Positions 41,547 through 49,931 are shown, counted from the first letter of the stretch. The stretch is 64,000 nt of DNA from Haliscomenobacter sp. (GCA_016713275.1 JADJPL010000008.1:124001-188000), one strand, 5' to 3'. The notes: generated from the sequence alone by a model not told the origin. Made by a program: numbers and translations.

Positions 41547-43206
41547 GAGCGTGTTTTCCACAAAAGCCCCAAGTTTCCGGTACTTCTGATACCGTTTGGC
41601 GTAAAACGCCGCCCGCTGGGGGTCGGGGCGGTATTCGGCGTCGAACCCACTGCCCATAGCTTCCATGGCGTCTTCCACCTTGGGATAGAGCCCGGCGGCG
41701 GTAGCTGCAAACATCGCTGCACCCAGGGCGCAGGTCTGCTCGCTGCGGTGGATGCGGATGGGCATATCCATCACATCGGCCATCATCTGCATGATGTAGG
41801 GCGACTTCTTCGCCACCCCGCCCAGGCCGATCAGCCCTTTAACGGGGATGCCCTCCTGGACAAACCGGTCGGCGATCGCTTTGGCGCCAAAACAGGTCGC
41901 TTCCACCAGGGCGTTGAAGATCCGGGGCGCGTCGCTGCCCAGGCTTAAGCCCGCGATAGCCCCTTCGAGCAACTGGTTGGCATCCGGGGTGCGGCGCCCG
42001 TTCATCCAGTCGACGGCCAGTTCGGCATCTTCTTCCAGAGGCAGCAACGCGGCCTGTGCGGAGAGTTCCGCGATGAGCTGCGCGCTGAGCGCTTGCTGGA
42101 GCTGGCTGGCCAGCTCGGCGTCGAGCAGTCCGGTTTTCGGCAGCACGTGCTTCAGCGGCCATTCCAACAGGTTCCGGAACCAGGCATAGATATCTCCGAA
42201 GGCCGATTGCCCCGCTTCGAGGCCCACCATGCCGGGGATGATCGATCCGCCTACTTGGCCGCAGATCCCGTTCACGCATTGGCTGCCGATCTCTGCGGTG
42301 GGCGCTACCAGCATGTCGCAGGTAGAGGTGCCCATCACCTTGCTCAGGTGGTAAGGTTCGATCTGCCCTCCAACAGCCCCCATGTGGGCGTCGAAAGCGC
42401 CTACGCCAACGACCACGTCCGTAGACAGCCCCAGCCGCTGGGCCCATTCCGGACTCAGGGTTCCTGCTTGCTGATCGGCGGTATACGTTTCCTTGAACAG
42501 TTTTATCGGTGAATCCGTCCAGCAGCGGGTCCAGGCTGGCGAAAAAGTCGTTGGGAGGAATCCGCCAAATTCAGGGGCCCACAGGGCTTTATGTCCTGCG
42601 CTGCACACGCTGCGCTTCATTCCGACACCGCTTTTCCTCCCGTGAGCACGAACGGGATCCAGTCGCAGTGTTCCACCCAGGAGGCGGTATGGGCGCGTAC
42701 GGAGTCGTCTTCCCGAAGCGCCCGCAGCAGCTTCGCCCAAAACCACCTGAGGAATAGATTCCCCCGACGTAGCGGAGGTAATTCACCGGAAACTTGCTGG
42801 CGTGGTCGTTGATCTGCATGGCTTCCTGCACGCCCGTGTGGTCTTTCCAGAGGAAAAACATCGCGTTGGGGTTGTCCTCAAAGCCCGGCAGCAAGGACAG
42901 GGGCGTTCCATCTGCATTGACCGCCACCGGAGTGGAGCCCGTGGTGTCAACCGACAAGGCCCGCACCTGGGCCGCGATCTCCGGCCCGGCCTGCTCCAAG
43001 CAGCTTTTGACGGTGTATTCCAGTCCTTCGAGGTAATCCAGCGGGTGCTGCCGGAACTGGTTTTTGGACGCGTCGCAATACAGACCCGCTTTCCAGCGCG
43101 GGTAATAAAACACGGAAGTAGCGATTTCCGCGCCAGTAGACGCATCAACGAGGATGGAGCGCACGGAATCCGTGCCGTAATCAATGCCGAGGACGTAAGC
43201 GTTCAT
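41523..43206 (-). CDS. araB: L-ribulokinase (AraB-like FGGY kinase), about four frame shifts
   Basis: Phosphorylates L-ribulose in arabinose use. The N-terminus MNAYVLGIDYGTDSVRSILVD is typical of AraB, followed by LSVDTTGSTPVAVN and MFFLWKDHT. The C-terminal half has GAFDAHMGAVGGQ, GTSTCDMLVAP, DWMNGRRTPDANQ and GLGGVAKKSPYIMQMMADVM. Between about 42500 and 42765 the frame changes about four times: near the C5 run 42761-42765, near 42643, near 42557 and near the T4 stretch at 42502. In between, alternative frames give AraB-like WFWAKLLRALRED and WVEHCDWIPFVLTG. Corrected length is about 560 residues, as expected. The last residues run into a GTTTAGGC octamer tract (41521-41546). Confidence 0.84.
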
Positions 43207-43415
43207 AGGTGTTGGGTTTTTAATAAAGCCCTGCTGATTTAGTCAGTCCCAAAGGCCTTCTTTTCCATGGCTAAGATAACTAAAAAATCAAAAGTTGGGG
43301 GCAAAGCCGGAAAGGGAAAGATCGTCAAAATTTCACCTTTTGACTGCGCGCTTTACCATCCGTGGAATCTCCGTTTCGATTTTTCAAAAATCGTGCTTAT
43401 ATTGTTATAAATGAT

Positions 43416-43423
43416 TATCTTTG
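43416..43423 (+). promoter_or_regulatory. Bacteroidota -7 box, possibly giving a leaderless transcript
   Basis: TATCTTTG matches TAnnTTTG and ends 4 bases before the ATG at 43428. Transcription would start at or next to the start codon, so the mRNA may be leaderless. No Shine-Dalgarno-like sequence is visible. Confidence 0.5.
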
Positions 43424-43427
43424 CCCC

Positions 43428-44450
43428 ATGCCAAACCCCATTCAAAACCCCCATGATGCGTTCATGAAATCGCTGCTGTCCGATATGGATGTAGCGCGCG
43501 ACTTTCTTGCCAGTCTGATGCCTGGCCACTTACTTTGTCTATTGGACATGAGTACTCTGAAACCGGAGCATTCCAGCTTCATTACCCAGGAACTCCAGGA
43601 AGTTTTCGCCGATGCCGTATTCAGCGTCCGACTTCAACAAAGCGAGGCAGCAGGAGCGGAAAGCTTCATCAGCATCTTGTTGGAGCACAAAAGCTATGCC
43701 GATGAACAAACCGCATTCCAAATGCTGCTTTATCTGGCGCAAGGATATCGGGAACAACTCAGAAGCCGACTACCCTTAAGGCCTATCATCCCGTTGTTGT
43801 TTTACCACGGAAAGGAAAGCTGGGAATTTAAGCCCATACCTGCGTTTTTTAGCGGGGCGCACATCGATTTGATACCGTATGTCCCCAGTTTCGAGACCAT
43901 TTTCACCGACCTCAATCGAATGCGTGAGGAAGATATTCTCCAGGTGGCCAATGCGTGGGTTCGAGCTGCGTTGCTTACCCAAAAATATAGCCGCCATCCT
44001 GAAGAGTTGGTCAAACGCATGGTACTCATTTTTCAGACGTTGGCCGGCACGTCAAGGGGAAACTTTTTGAGCGAGTTTATCGTTTACTATTTCAGCGTGA
44101 CCGAAATTTCTCCCGCACAATTGCGCCAAGCCATTAAACCGTTGCCGCTATCGTTAAAAACAGACATTATGAGCACGTATGAAATGATCCTGCAGCAGGG
44201 TATCGAAAAAGGGATAGAAAAAGGGATAGAAAAAGGGATTGAGAGAGGCATCGAGCAAGGCATCGAGCAAGGCATCGAGCAAGGCATCGAGCAAGGCATC
44301 GAGGTGGGTATCGAAAAAGGCATCGAGATGGAAAAAGCCCAGGTCATTCTCCGAGGACATGAAGAGGGCCTGCCCCTGGATACCCTTGCGGCGCTTACCG
44401 GCTTTTCATTAGAGCAGGTGCGGCAAATAATTGACCCGTCTGCCGGATAA
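43428..44450 (+). CDS. Rpn/YhgA-like PD-(D/E)XK nuclease family protein with GIEQ repeats
   Basis: Member of the recombination-promoting nuclease/putative transposase family (PF04754). The N-terminus MPNPIQNPHDAFMKSLLSD and the core QEVFADAVFSV, ISILLEHKSYADEQ (nuclease E-x-K) and RPIIPLLFYHGKESW are all conserved. The C-terminal part contains a run of GIE[K/Q] tetrapeptides encoded by 12-bp repeats (about 44199-44330), as often seen in this family. A terminal helix (LPLDTLAALTGFSLEQV) resembles a small helix-turn-helix. 340 residues, intact. It may be a single-gene mobile or defence element. Start ATG 43428 gives the family's usual N-terminus. Confidence 0.85.
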   Translation: MPNPIQNPHDAFMKSLLSDMDVARDFLASLMPGHLLCLLDMSTLKPEHSSFITQELQEVFADAVFSVRLQQSEAAGAESFISILLEHKSYADEQTAFQMLLYLAQGYREQLRSRLPLRPIIPLLFYHGKESWEFKPIPAFFSGAHIDLIPYVPSFETIFTDLNRMREEDILQVANAWVRAALLTQKYSRHPEELVKRMVLIFQTLAGTSRGNFLSEFIVYYFSVTEISPAQLRQAIKPLPLSLKTDIMSTYEMILQQGIEKGIEKGIEKGIERGIEQGIEQGIEQGIEQGIEVGIEKGIEMEKAQVILRGHEEGLPLDTLAALTGFSLEQVRQIIDPSAG

Positions 44451-44500
44451 ACGACGCCCAACCTCGCCTGATCCGGTCTGTAAATCAGGTATGAATTCGC

Positions 44501-44944
44501 TTACCTCCCGTCTTGATCACCCCCTCCCAACCAGATCGAAAGGAATCCGTCTTGATGGCGGATAGGGTACTTACCAGCAGGAATTACGTCGGAAGAAAGC
44601 CCGAGAGCCGCTGCTAAAGGCGCAGGGAAAACAAAAGACTCATCCATGGCGAAGTGGCTTCGGGAAAGAAAGGTTTCTCGTAGCGTCGGGCAAAGGGCGT
44701 ATTTGCGGAAAACAAGGCTTAGCCCCCGCTCGTCCATTTGGAGTTTCCCAAGAGCGGAAGCGCATGGCCTATTGGTTATCCGCGACCACCGATGCCCCAG
44801 GTAAGGAATAATCTTACAAATCCCCGCACCAACACATCTTTTGGAGCTTTGGCCAAAGACCACTTCAGCCATAATGGATGAAAAAACAGGCGCCTGCTCC
44901 GCCATGGGCGGAAACAGACAGGTGACAGAGGATTGCATAGTCAT
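44501..44944 (-). CDS. Hypothetical protein with Cys-containing motif
   Basis: No confident family. Up to 147 residues; the real start may be a Met inside (MAEVVFGQSSKRCVGAGICK). Two things suggest a true gene: a CVGAGICKI motif, and a C-terminal part (MDESFVFPAPLAAALGLSSD, then VIPAGKYPI) with the regular spacing seen in small Bacteroidota proteins of unknown function. Against this, there are few conserved hallmarks and the first 20 residues look non-coding. It stands alone between the Rpn gene and tRNA-Val. The region 44945-45121 is AT-rich without a gene. Confidence 0.4.
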   Translation of the reverse strand: MTMQSSVTCLFPPMAEQAPVFSSIMAEVVFGQSSKRCVGAGICKIIPYLGHRWSRITNRPCASALGKLQMDERGLSLVFRKYALCPTLRETFLSRSHFAMDESFVFPAPLAAALGLSSDVIPAGKYPIRHQDGFLSIWLGGGDQDGR

Positions 44945-45121
44945 TTATTACGTTGGCGATACTTCCAGCTTGCCGCTTCGATTTGAATACCGGCTTACCT
45001 GTTACGCATTTCAAAGGTAAAAAAATTTATATTAAAAAAAAATTTAATATATAAATTATCCCCCTAATCCCGATTTTTTTAGAAAAATCAGCCTCCTCTT
45101 TTTCAAATGCCGGGAATACCT

Positions 45122-45129
45122 TATCTTTG
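45122..45129 (+). promoter_or_regulatory. -7 box of the tRNA-Val transcript
   Basis: TATCTTTG followed by CACAC, a classical Bacteroidota stable-RNA promoter box, about 58 bp before tRNA-Val. Upstream lies an AT-rich stretch. Confidence 0.6.
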
Positions 45130-45187
45130 CACACGCTCGGGAAAAAAGGGCTCGTGAGGGGCCAAATGTTCTTTATCCCGGCTAATC

Positions 45188-45262
45188 GGGTAATTAGCTC
45201 AGTTGGTTTAGAGCGCTGCTTTGACAGAGCAGAGGTCACAGGTTCGAATCCTGTATTACCCA
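45188..45262 (+). tRNA. tRNA-Val (GAC)
   Basis: The cloverleaf closes fully. Acceptor GGGTAAT pairs with ATTACCC, the anticodon stem CTGCT/AGCAG encloses loop TTGACAG with anticodon GAC, and the T arm reads ACAGG-TTCGAAT-CCTGT. No CCA is encoded. It is followed 40 bp later by the four-helix-bundle gene. Confidence 0.95.
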
Positions 45263-45302
45263 CTCCGGCAGGTAGGTTTTGTGCGCGAGCAGATAGCCAG
45301 AT

Positions 45303-45686
45303 ATGGGTACGATTAGAAACCAATATAAGCAACAGGACGTGTTTGACTTTGAAAAACTGGATGTGTATCAGGAGGTGCGGGCGGTCAATCTCAAAGTATT
45401 GAAGCGCCTGTTTTCGCTGAAATCGGCCGATCCCTATGTACAGGACCAGTTTAAGCGGGCAAGCATGAGCGCACTGCTGAACCTGGCGGAAGGTACTGGC
45501 CGCATGGCAGGCCCCGATAAAAAGAACTACTACATCCAGGCACGGTCTTCGGTTTTCGAGTGCGTCGCCATCCTACAAATAATGTACGATATGGAGTTCG
45601 TCGATAAGGAATTCTATGAAGATTTATACGCGGGGTTTGATAAGGTTTCCCGGATGCTCCTCGGAATGATCCGGTCTTTTGAATAA
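45303..45686 (+). CDS. Four-helix-bundle protein (S23/IVS family)
   Basis: Small all-helical protein of the four helix bundle family (TIGR02436), first known from intervening sequences of 23S rRNA. FEKLDVYQEVRAVNLKVLK, DQFKRASMSALLNLAEGTGR and KKNYYIQARSSVFECVAIL are the recognised helices. No enzymatic function is known; RNA or tRNA association is only suspected. 127 residues is standard. It lies between tRNA-Val and a tandem array of tRNA-Pro-like units, an uncommon setting. Confidence 0.88.
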   Translation: MGTIRNQYKQQDVFDFEKLDVYQEVRAVNLKVLKRLFSLKSADPYVQDQFKRASMSALLNLAEGTGRMAGPDKKNYYIQARSSVFECVAILQIMYDMEFVDKEFYEDLYAGFDKVSRMLLGMIRSFE

Positions 45687-45729
45687 CCCCACCCCCCCCT
45701 CCCACTCCTACACACCCACACCCATGTTT

Positions 45730-45807
45730 CGGGATGTAGCTCAGCCCGGTAGAGTACACGTCTGGGGTCCGCCTGAGGCGGAGCAGGTTCAAATCCTGTC
45801 ATCCCAG
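45730..45807 (+). pseudogene. tRNA-Pro-like pseudogene, copy 1
   Basis: D arm and T arm are intact (GCAGG-TTCAAAT-CCTGT), but the 3' half of the anticodon stem is replaced by a self-complementary TCCGCC-TGA-GGCGGA hairpin, and the acceptor ends CATCCCA, losing the C1:G72 pair. Confidence 0.75.
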
Positions 45808-45896
45808 AAGAAGATTGCCCTAAAGGCCTTGTGAACAGAAAAACGAATAGAATCTATACCTTCACACCCACTCCTACACACCCACACCCATGTTTC

Positions 45897-45965
45897 CGGG
45901 ATGTAGCTCAGCCCGGTAGAGTACACGTCTGGGGCCCGGGCGAGGTTCAAATCCTGTCATCCCAG
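45897..45965 (+). pseudogene. tRNA-Pro-like pseudogene, copy 2
   Basis: After CTGGGG this copy reads CCCGGGCGAGG directly into the T loop, so both the anticodon stem 3' side and most of the variable region are missing. The acceptor ends CATCCCA. It is the shortest and most damaged copy. Confidence 0.72.
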
Positions 45966-46052
45966 AAGAAGATTGCCCTAAAGGCCTTATGAACAGAAAA
46001 AAAAATAGAATCTATACCTTCCACCCACCCCTACACACCCACACCCAAATTT

Positions 46053-46129
46053 CGGGATGTAGCTCAGCCCGGTAGAGTAACGTCTGGGGTCCGCCTGAGG
46101 CGGAGCAGGTTCAAATCCTGTCATCCCAG
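46053..46129 (+). pseudogene. tRNA-Pro-like pseudogene, copy 3
   Basis: As copy 1, with a further one-base deletion before the anticodon stem (GAGTAACGTC instead of GAGTACACGTC). It carries the TCCGCC-TGA-GGCGGA hairpin and the CATCCCA acceptor end. Confidence 0.73.
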
Positions 46130-46218
46130 AAGAAGATTGCCCTAAAGGCCTTGTGAACAGAAAAAACGAATAGAATCTATACCTTCACACCCACTCCTAC
46201 ACACCCACACCCATGTTT

Positions 46219-46296
46219 CGGGATGTAGCTCAGCCCGGTAGAGTACACGTCTGGGGTCCGCCTGAGGCGGAGCAGGTTCAAATCCTGTCATCCCAG
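46219..46296 (+). pseudogene. tRNA-Pro-like pseudogene, copy 4
   Basis: Practically identical to copy 1 in the tRNA-like body: same replacement hairpin and the same loss of the C1:G72 pair. Confidence 0.75.
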
Positions 46297-46385
46297 AAGA
46301 AGATTGCCCTAAAGGCCTTGTGAACAGAAAAAACGAATAGAATCTATACCTTCACACCCACTCCTACACACCCACACCCATGTTT

Positions 46386-46463
46386 CGGGATGTAGCTCAG
46401 CCCGGTAGAGTACACGTCTGGGGTCCGCCTGAGGCGGAGCAGGTTCAAATCCTGTCATCCCAG
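46386..46463 (+). pseudogene. tRNA-Pro-like pseudogene, copy 5
   Basis: Same body as copies 1 and 4; the flank is also nearly identical, so these units expanded recently. Confidence 0.75.
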
Positions 46464-46552
46464 AAGAAGATTGCCCTAAAGGCCTTGTGAACAGAAAAAA
46501 CGAATAGAATCTATACCTTCACACCCACTCCTACACACCCACACCCATGTTT

Positions 46553-46626
46553 CGGGATGTAGCTCAGCCCGGTAGAGTACACGTCTGGGGGGCGTGTGGC
46601 CGCAGGTTCAAATCCTGTCATCCCGA
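46553..46626 (+). tRNA. tRNA-Pro (GGG), intact end copy
   Basis: Acceptor CGGGATG pairs with CATCCCG, including the C1:G72 pair typical of bacterial tRNA-Pro. The anticodon stem is CACGT/GCGTG with loop CTGGGGG, giving anticodon GGG. The T arm is GCAGG-TTCAAAT-CCTGT. No CCA is encoded. A terminator hairpin follows. Confidence 0.9.
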
Positions 46627-46633
46627 CTACCGC

Positions 46634-46667
46634 AAAAGCTCTTGTCGCCAGACAAGGGCTTTTTTTC
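46634..46667 (+). terminator. Rho-independent terminator after tRNA-Pro
   Basis: Stem AAAAGCTCTTGTC / GACAAGGGCTTTT with loop GCCA, followed by a T run. It ends the tRNA region. Confidence 0.85.
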
Positions 46668-46692
46668 TTATATTTACCGCTAAAACCGGCGC

Positions 46693-47514
46693 ATGGCGGA
46701 ACCCAATCTTCTTTTTCACGAAGAAACCTTCCGGGTAGGAGGATACGACGTTGACCTGCACAAAGTGGCGAGCATTCCGTCCATGATCCAGATGATGCAC
46801 GAAACCGCCATGCAACACGTGTTGCTTCTGGGGTTGTCGGCCCTCGAACTGGCCCCGCTAAACCTGGGCTGGGTCCTGATCCGGCAGCAGATGCACGTCT
46901 TCCGGCAGCCCGGACTCGGGGAAACCATCCGGGTACATACCCATCCTTCCGGACGCGACCGCGCTTTCGCCTACCGCGACTTCCAGGTTCGGGACGAAGC
47001 GGGCGAACTGCTCGCCACCGCCACCACCGCTTGGCTGCTTATGGACACAAACACCCGCCGTATGGCCCGCTATCCGGATTTTATCCTGGCATGGCTGGAC
47101 AAAACGGAAACCAACGACCACCTCCCCCGCCCTGCCGGCGATTTCCCCGCCCTCGCCAACCCCAGCGTTGAAAAGTCCTTTCTCGTCAATTGGCACGACC
47201 TCGACTTCAACCACCACCTGACCAACTTCTACTACCAAAAATGGATGCTGGAAACAACCCCCAATGCGATCCTTGAAAACTTCCAGCTCCAGGAATACAA
47301 AATCCAGTTTAAAGGCGAAAGCCTGCTCGGCGACACCCTAATCGCCCAAAGCCAGGAACTCGAACCCGGCGTTTTCGCCCACTCCATTCGCAAAGACGGA
47401 CAGGAAATCGCCTCCGGATGGACGGGGTGGGCGGTTGACGGGGGACGGGGGACGGGGACGGTTGACGGGGGACGGGGACGGGGAGGGACGGGGCGGGGGA
47501 CGGGGGACGGTTGA
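46693..47514 (+). CDS. Acyl-ACP thioesterase-like double-hotdog protein
   Basis: Hydrolyses a fatty acyl thioester (acyl-ACP thioesterase family, PF01643). The first hotdog has YDVDLHKVASIPSMIQMMHE and GWVLIRQQM. The second has the catalytic-type segment VNWHDLDFNHHLTNFYYQKW (Asp/Asn/His set). The protein likely releases fatty acids in lipid synthesis. The last 25 or so residues (from about DGGRGTG) are translated from a G-rich GACGGGG repeat, so the native C-terminus is near SGWTGWAV. 273 residues as read. Confidence 0.86.
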   Translation: MAEPNLLFHEETFRVGGYDVDLHKVASIPSMIQMMHETAMQHVLLLGLSALELAPLNLGWVLIRQQMHVFRQPGLGETIRVHTHPSGRDRAFAYRDFQVRDEAGELLATATTAWLLMDTNTRRMARYPDFILAWLDKTETNDHLPRPAGDFPALANPSVEKSFLVNWHDLDFNHHLTNFYYQKWMLETTPNAILENFQLQEYKIQFKGESLLGDTLIAQSQELEPGVFAHSIRKDGQEIASGWTGWAVDGGRGTGTVDGGRGRGGTGRGTGDG

Positions 47515-47610
47515 CAATCAAATCCCTATTCCCTATTCCCTATTCCCTATTCCCTACTCCCTATTCCCTACTCCCTACTCCCTGCTCCCTGCTCCCTGCT
47601 CCTTAAAATT
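47427..47610. repeat. GACGGGG tract followed by ATTCCCT heptamer tract
   Basis: Bases 47437-47515 are GACGGGG-type units inside the thioesterase frame. Bases 47525-47608 are about 12 copies of the heptamer ATTCCCT drifting to ACTCCCT and GCTCCCT. They fill the whole gap to the next gene. Confidence 0.82.
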
Positions 47611-47626
47611 CAAACCATAAACCAAA

Positions 47627-48448
47627 ATGACCTCATTCAAAAACAAAACCGCTTTCATTACCGGCGCAAGCCGGGGAATTGGATTAGCCATTGCGCTCCG
47701 CCTGGCCAAAGAAGGCGCCAACATCGCCATCGTCGCCAAAACAGCGGAACCGCACCCTGCCCTCCCGGGAACGGTGTACACCGCCGCCGAGGAAATTCGT
47801 GCTGCCGGAGGGCACGCCTTGCCCCTGGTCACCGATATCCGCTTTGAAGATCAGGTGTATAGCGCCGTCCAGCAAACGGTAGACACCTTTGGCGGAATCG
47901 ACATCCTGATCAACAACGCGAGCGCTATTTTTATCGCCGACACCCTGCACACCCCCATGAAGCGGTTTGACCTGATGCACCAGATCAATACCCGCGGTAC
48001 GTTTCTCTGTTCCCAGGCCTGCCTGCCCCATCTCCTGAAATCAGAGAACCCCCATATCCTCACGCTCTCGCCGCCGATGGGAATTAAAGCCGAGTGGTTC
48101 GGCGCCCACTTGCCTTACACCCTCGCCAAATACGGCATGAGTCTCTGCGTTTATGGCCTGGCCGAAGAATTCCGGCACAAAGGCGTCGGCGTCAACGCCC
48201 TTTGGCCCAGAACGACCATCGCCACCGCCGCTGTCCAAAATCTCCTGGGCGGCGAAGACCTCATCCGCCGCTCCCGCACCCCGGAAATCATGGCCGACGC
48301 CGCCTTCGCCGTCCTGAAACGCGACAGCCGCTCCTGTACCGGCAACTTCTTTATCGACGAAGACGTCCTCACTGAGGAAGGCGTCTCGGATTTTACTCCC
48401 TACGCCGTAGATCCCAGCCAGGATCTGCAAGCCGACCTTTTTGTTTAA
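47627..48448 (+). CDS. Short-chain dehydrogenase/reductase, HSDL2-like
   Basis: NAD(P)-dependent oxidoreductase of the SDR family. Cofactor motif TGASRGIG (residues 13-20), NNAS at about 99-102 and the catalytic Tyr-x-x-x-Lys in LPYTLAKYGM are present. The Ser position before it reads LSPPMGIK. The long insertion AKTAEPHPALPGTVYTAAEE after the first strands, and WPRTTIATAAVQNLLGG, are typical of hydroxysteroid dehydrogenase-like protein 2. It may act on fatty or sterol-type substrates. 273 residues, intact. Flanked by repeat tracts on both sides. Confidence 0.87.
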   Translation: MTSFKNKTAFITGASRGIGLAIALRLAKEGANIAIVAKTAEPHPALPGTVYTAAEEIRAAGGHALPLVTDIRFEDQVYSAVQQTVDTFGGIDILINNASAIFIADTLHTPMKRFDLMHQINTRGTFLCSQACLPHLLKSENPHILTLSPPMGIKAEWFGAHLPYTLAKYGMSLCVYGLAEEFRHKGVGVNALWPRTTIATAAVQNLLGGEDLIRRSRTPEIMADAAFAVLKRDSRSCTGNFFIDEDVLTEEGVSDFTPYAVDPSQDLQADLFV

Positions 48449-48556
48449 GAGGATGTTGAGGATGTAAAGGATGTAGAGGATGTAGAGGATGTAGAGGATG
48501 TAAAGCCCTCGTACATCGTACATCGTACATCGTACATCGTACTTCGTAAATCGTAA
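48449..48556. repeat. GAGGATGTA nonamer tract followed by CGTACAT heptamer tract
   Basis: Bases 48449-48503 are about six copies of a 9-bp unit GAGGATGTA. Bases 48510-48556 are about six copies of the 7-bp unit CGTACAT. The second tract ends directly at the start codon of the mutase gene, leaving no room for a usual ribosome binding site. Confidence 0.82.
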
Positions 48557-48557
48557 A

Positions 48558-49625
48558 ATGGATTTCCTGATCATCGGTTCCGGCCTCACCGGGACAACCA
48601 TCGCGCGCCTGCTGACCGACCAGGGCAAAAAATGCCTGGTGGTGGAGAAAAGAGCCCACGTGGGAGGGAATGTCTACGACGAGGAGCACCATTCGGGGAT
48701 CCGGGTGCATACCTATGGGCCGCATTATTTTCGCACCGCTTCGCTCAGGATCTGGGATTTTGTGCGGCGGTTCGCCGAATTTTACCCGTTTGAAGCCCGG
48801 GTTCAATCCTGGGTGCAGGGCCGGTACGAAAACTGGCCTCCGGGAGAAGCCTTCCTTAGCCGGCTTTCGGCGGAAGAGCGCCAGCCGGGCTTTCACGGCA
48901 TTCCGTCCAATTTCGAGGAAATGGCGCTGAGTAAGATGCCCCGTACCGTATACGAAGCCTTCGTCAAGGGGTATACCCAAAAGCAATGGGGCGTGGCGCC
49001 CGCTTCCCTGTCACCGGCTCTTGCCCACCGGTTCAACCTGCAGCAAGGCAGCGAAAACCGCCTTACGCCCAAAGCCCGGTTTCAAGGGCTACCCGCCGGA
49101 GGCTACCGGATGTTTATGGAAAACATGCTCCACGGAATTCCCACAATTACCGAAGTAGATTACCTGCTTCACCGGCAGGATTTCCGCCCCAAGGAAAGAA
49201 TCATATACACCGGTCCTATCGACGCCTTCTTTGGTTATGACCTTGGACGGCTTCAGTACCGCGGACAGCAGCGGGTCCATACCTTTCTCCCCGATACCCA
49301 ATGGGCGCAGCCAGTGGCACAAGTCAACAACCCAAGCCTGGAAAATGGCCCCCATATCCGAACCATCGAATGGAAACACCTCCTCCCCTCCCCTCAAGCG
49401 GAATCCATTCCAGGAACCTTACTCACCCAGGAAATTCCTTTCAGCCCCTCCGACCCCAACCATTACGAATACCCCTTCCCCGACGCCGCCAATCAAGCCC
49501 TGTATCTCCAATACAAAAAAAGAGCCCAAGCCCTGCCCAATGTCTTGTTCTGCGGCCGCCTGGGCGAATACCGCTACCTCGATATGGATCAGGCGATTGC
49601 ACGGGCGATGAACGTAGTGGAGTAA
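48558..49625 (+). CDS. glf: UDP-galactopyranose mutase
   Basis: Flavoenzyme that interconverts UDP-galactopyranose and UDP-galactofuranose for surface glycans. The N-terminus MDFLIIGSGLTGTTIARLL is the FAD motif, followed by EKRAHVGGNVYDE and HTYGPHYFRT (active-site segment). FVKGYTQKQWG and the C-terminal FCGRLGEYRYLDMDQAI are also conserved. 355 residues is standard. The upstream heptamer tract reaches the ATG. Intact. Confidence 0.93.
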   Translation: MDFLIIGSGLTGTTIARLLTDQGKKCLVVEKRAHVGGNVYDEEHHSGIRVHTYGPHYFRTASLRIWDFVRRFAEFYPFEARVQSWVQGRYENWPPGEAFLSRLSAEERQPGFHGIPSNFEEMALSKMPRTVYEAFVKGYTQKQWGVAPASLSPALAHRFNLQQGSENRLTPKARFQGLPAGGYRMFMENMLHGIPTITEVDYLLHRQDFRPKERIIYTGPIDAFFGYDLGRLQYRGQQRVHTFLPDTQWAQPVAQVNNPSLENGPHIRTIEWKHLLPSPQAESIPGTLLTQEIPFSPSDPNHYEYPFPDAANQALYLQYKKRAQALPNVLFCGRLGEYRYLDMDQAIARAMNVVE

Positions 49626-49755
49626 CGGAGTAACGGAGGGTTGCGGAGTTGCGGGGTTGCGGGGGGGGGGAGGTTGCGGGGTTGCGGAGTTGCGGGGTTG
49701 CGAAGTTGCGGAAGTGAGGGTTGCGAAGTTGTGAAGAGTTGCGGGGTTGTGAAGT
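49626..49755. repeat. Octamer tract GTTGCGGG
   Basis: About 13 units of GTTGCGGA/GTTGCGGG with a G10-type run near 49660-49670, directly after the glf stop. The unit is closely related to GGTTGCGA at 1412. Confidence 0.8.
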
Positions 49756-49773
49756 TTGCGAAGCGCCCTCGCT

Positions 49774-49931
49774 GGGCCTGTCTCAAAAGATCGTTCTCGC
49801 CCCTGGCGGCCAAAAAATATTTTCTTTTTTCAATTCTAACAAAAAATTGCAGAGCAATTTTTTGTTAGAATTGAAAAAAGAAAATAAAATTTCATGCCGG
49901 AGGCAAAGATTGGTCTTTTGAGACAGCCCCC
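49774..49931. mobile_element. MITE-like element with perfect 32-bp internal hairpin (copy 1)
   Basis: Terminal inverted repeats GGGCCTGTCTCAAAAGA and its complement TCTTTTGAGACAGCCCCC flank 158 bp without a gene. The interior holds two perfectly complementary 32-bp arms (49819-49850 and 49854-49885; arm ends CTAACAAAAAATTGC) around AGA. The termini resemble insertion-sequence ends of the CTGTCTCAAAAG type. A decayed second copy lies at 54432-54588. Confidence 0.8.

Larger units (their letters stand above)
45700..46552 (+). repeat. 167-bp tandem array of tRNA-Pro-derived units
   Basis: Five units of 156-167 bp repeat head to tail before the intact tRNA-Pro at 46553. Each has a tRNA-Pro-like body, a conserved 3' flank (GAAGAAGATTGCCCTAAAGG onward, ending AATCTATACC) and a C/A-rich spacer of CACACCCA-type units before the next copy. 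Unit starts: 45730, 45897, 46053, 46219, 46386. The spacing is 167, 156, 166, 167 and 167 bp. Confidence 0.88.

Noticed and set aside
43267..43410. Small 47-codon frame starting MAKITKKSKVGGKAGKGK upstream of the Rpn gene
   Set aside because: The lysine-rich start looks histone-like, but the second half has no clear pattern, no ribosome binding site is seen and it overlaps the promoter region. Not enough to call a gene.
45303..45686. 23S rRNA intervening sequence
   Set aside because: The four-helix-bundle gene is of the IVS family, but no rRNA sequence flanks it here.
49774..49931. Rho-independent terminator for glf
   Set aside because: The perfect hairpin lies 150 bp after the stop, has MITE-type ends and a related copy elsewhere, so a mobile element is the better explanation, although it may also stop transcription.
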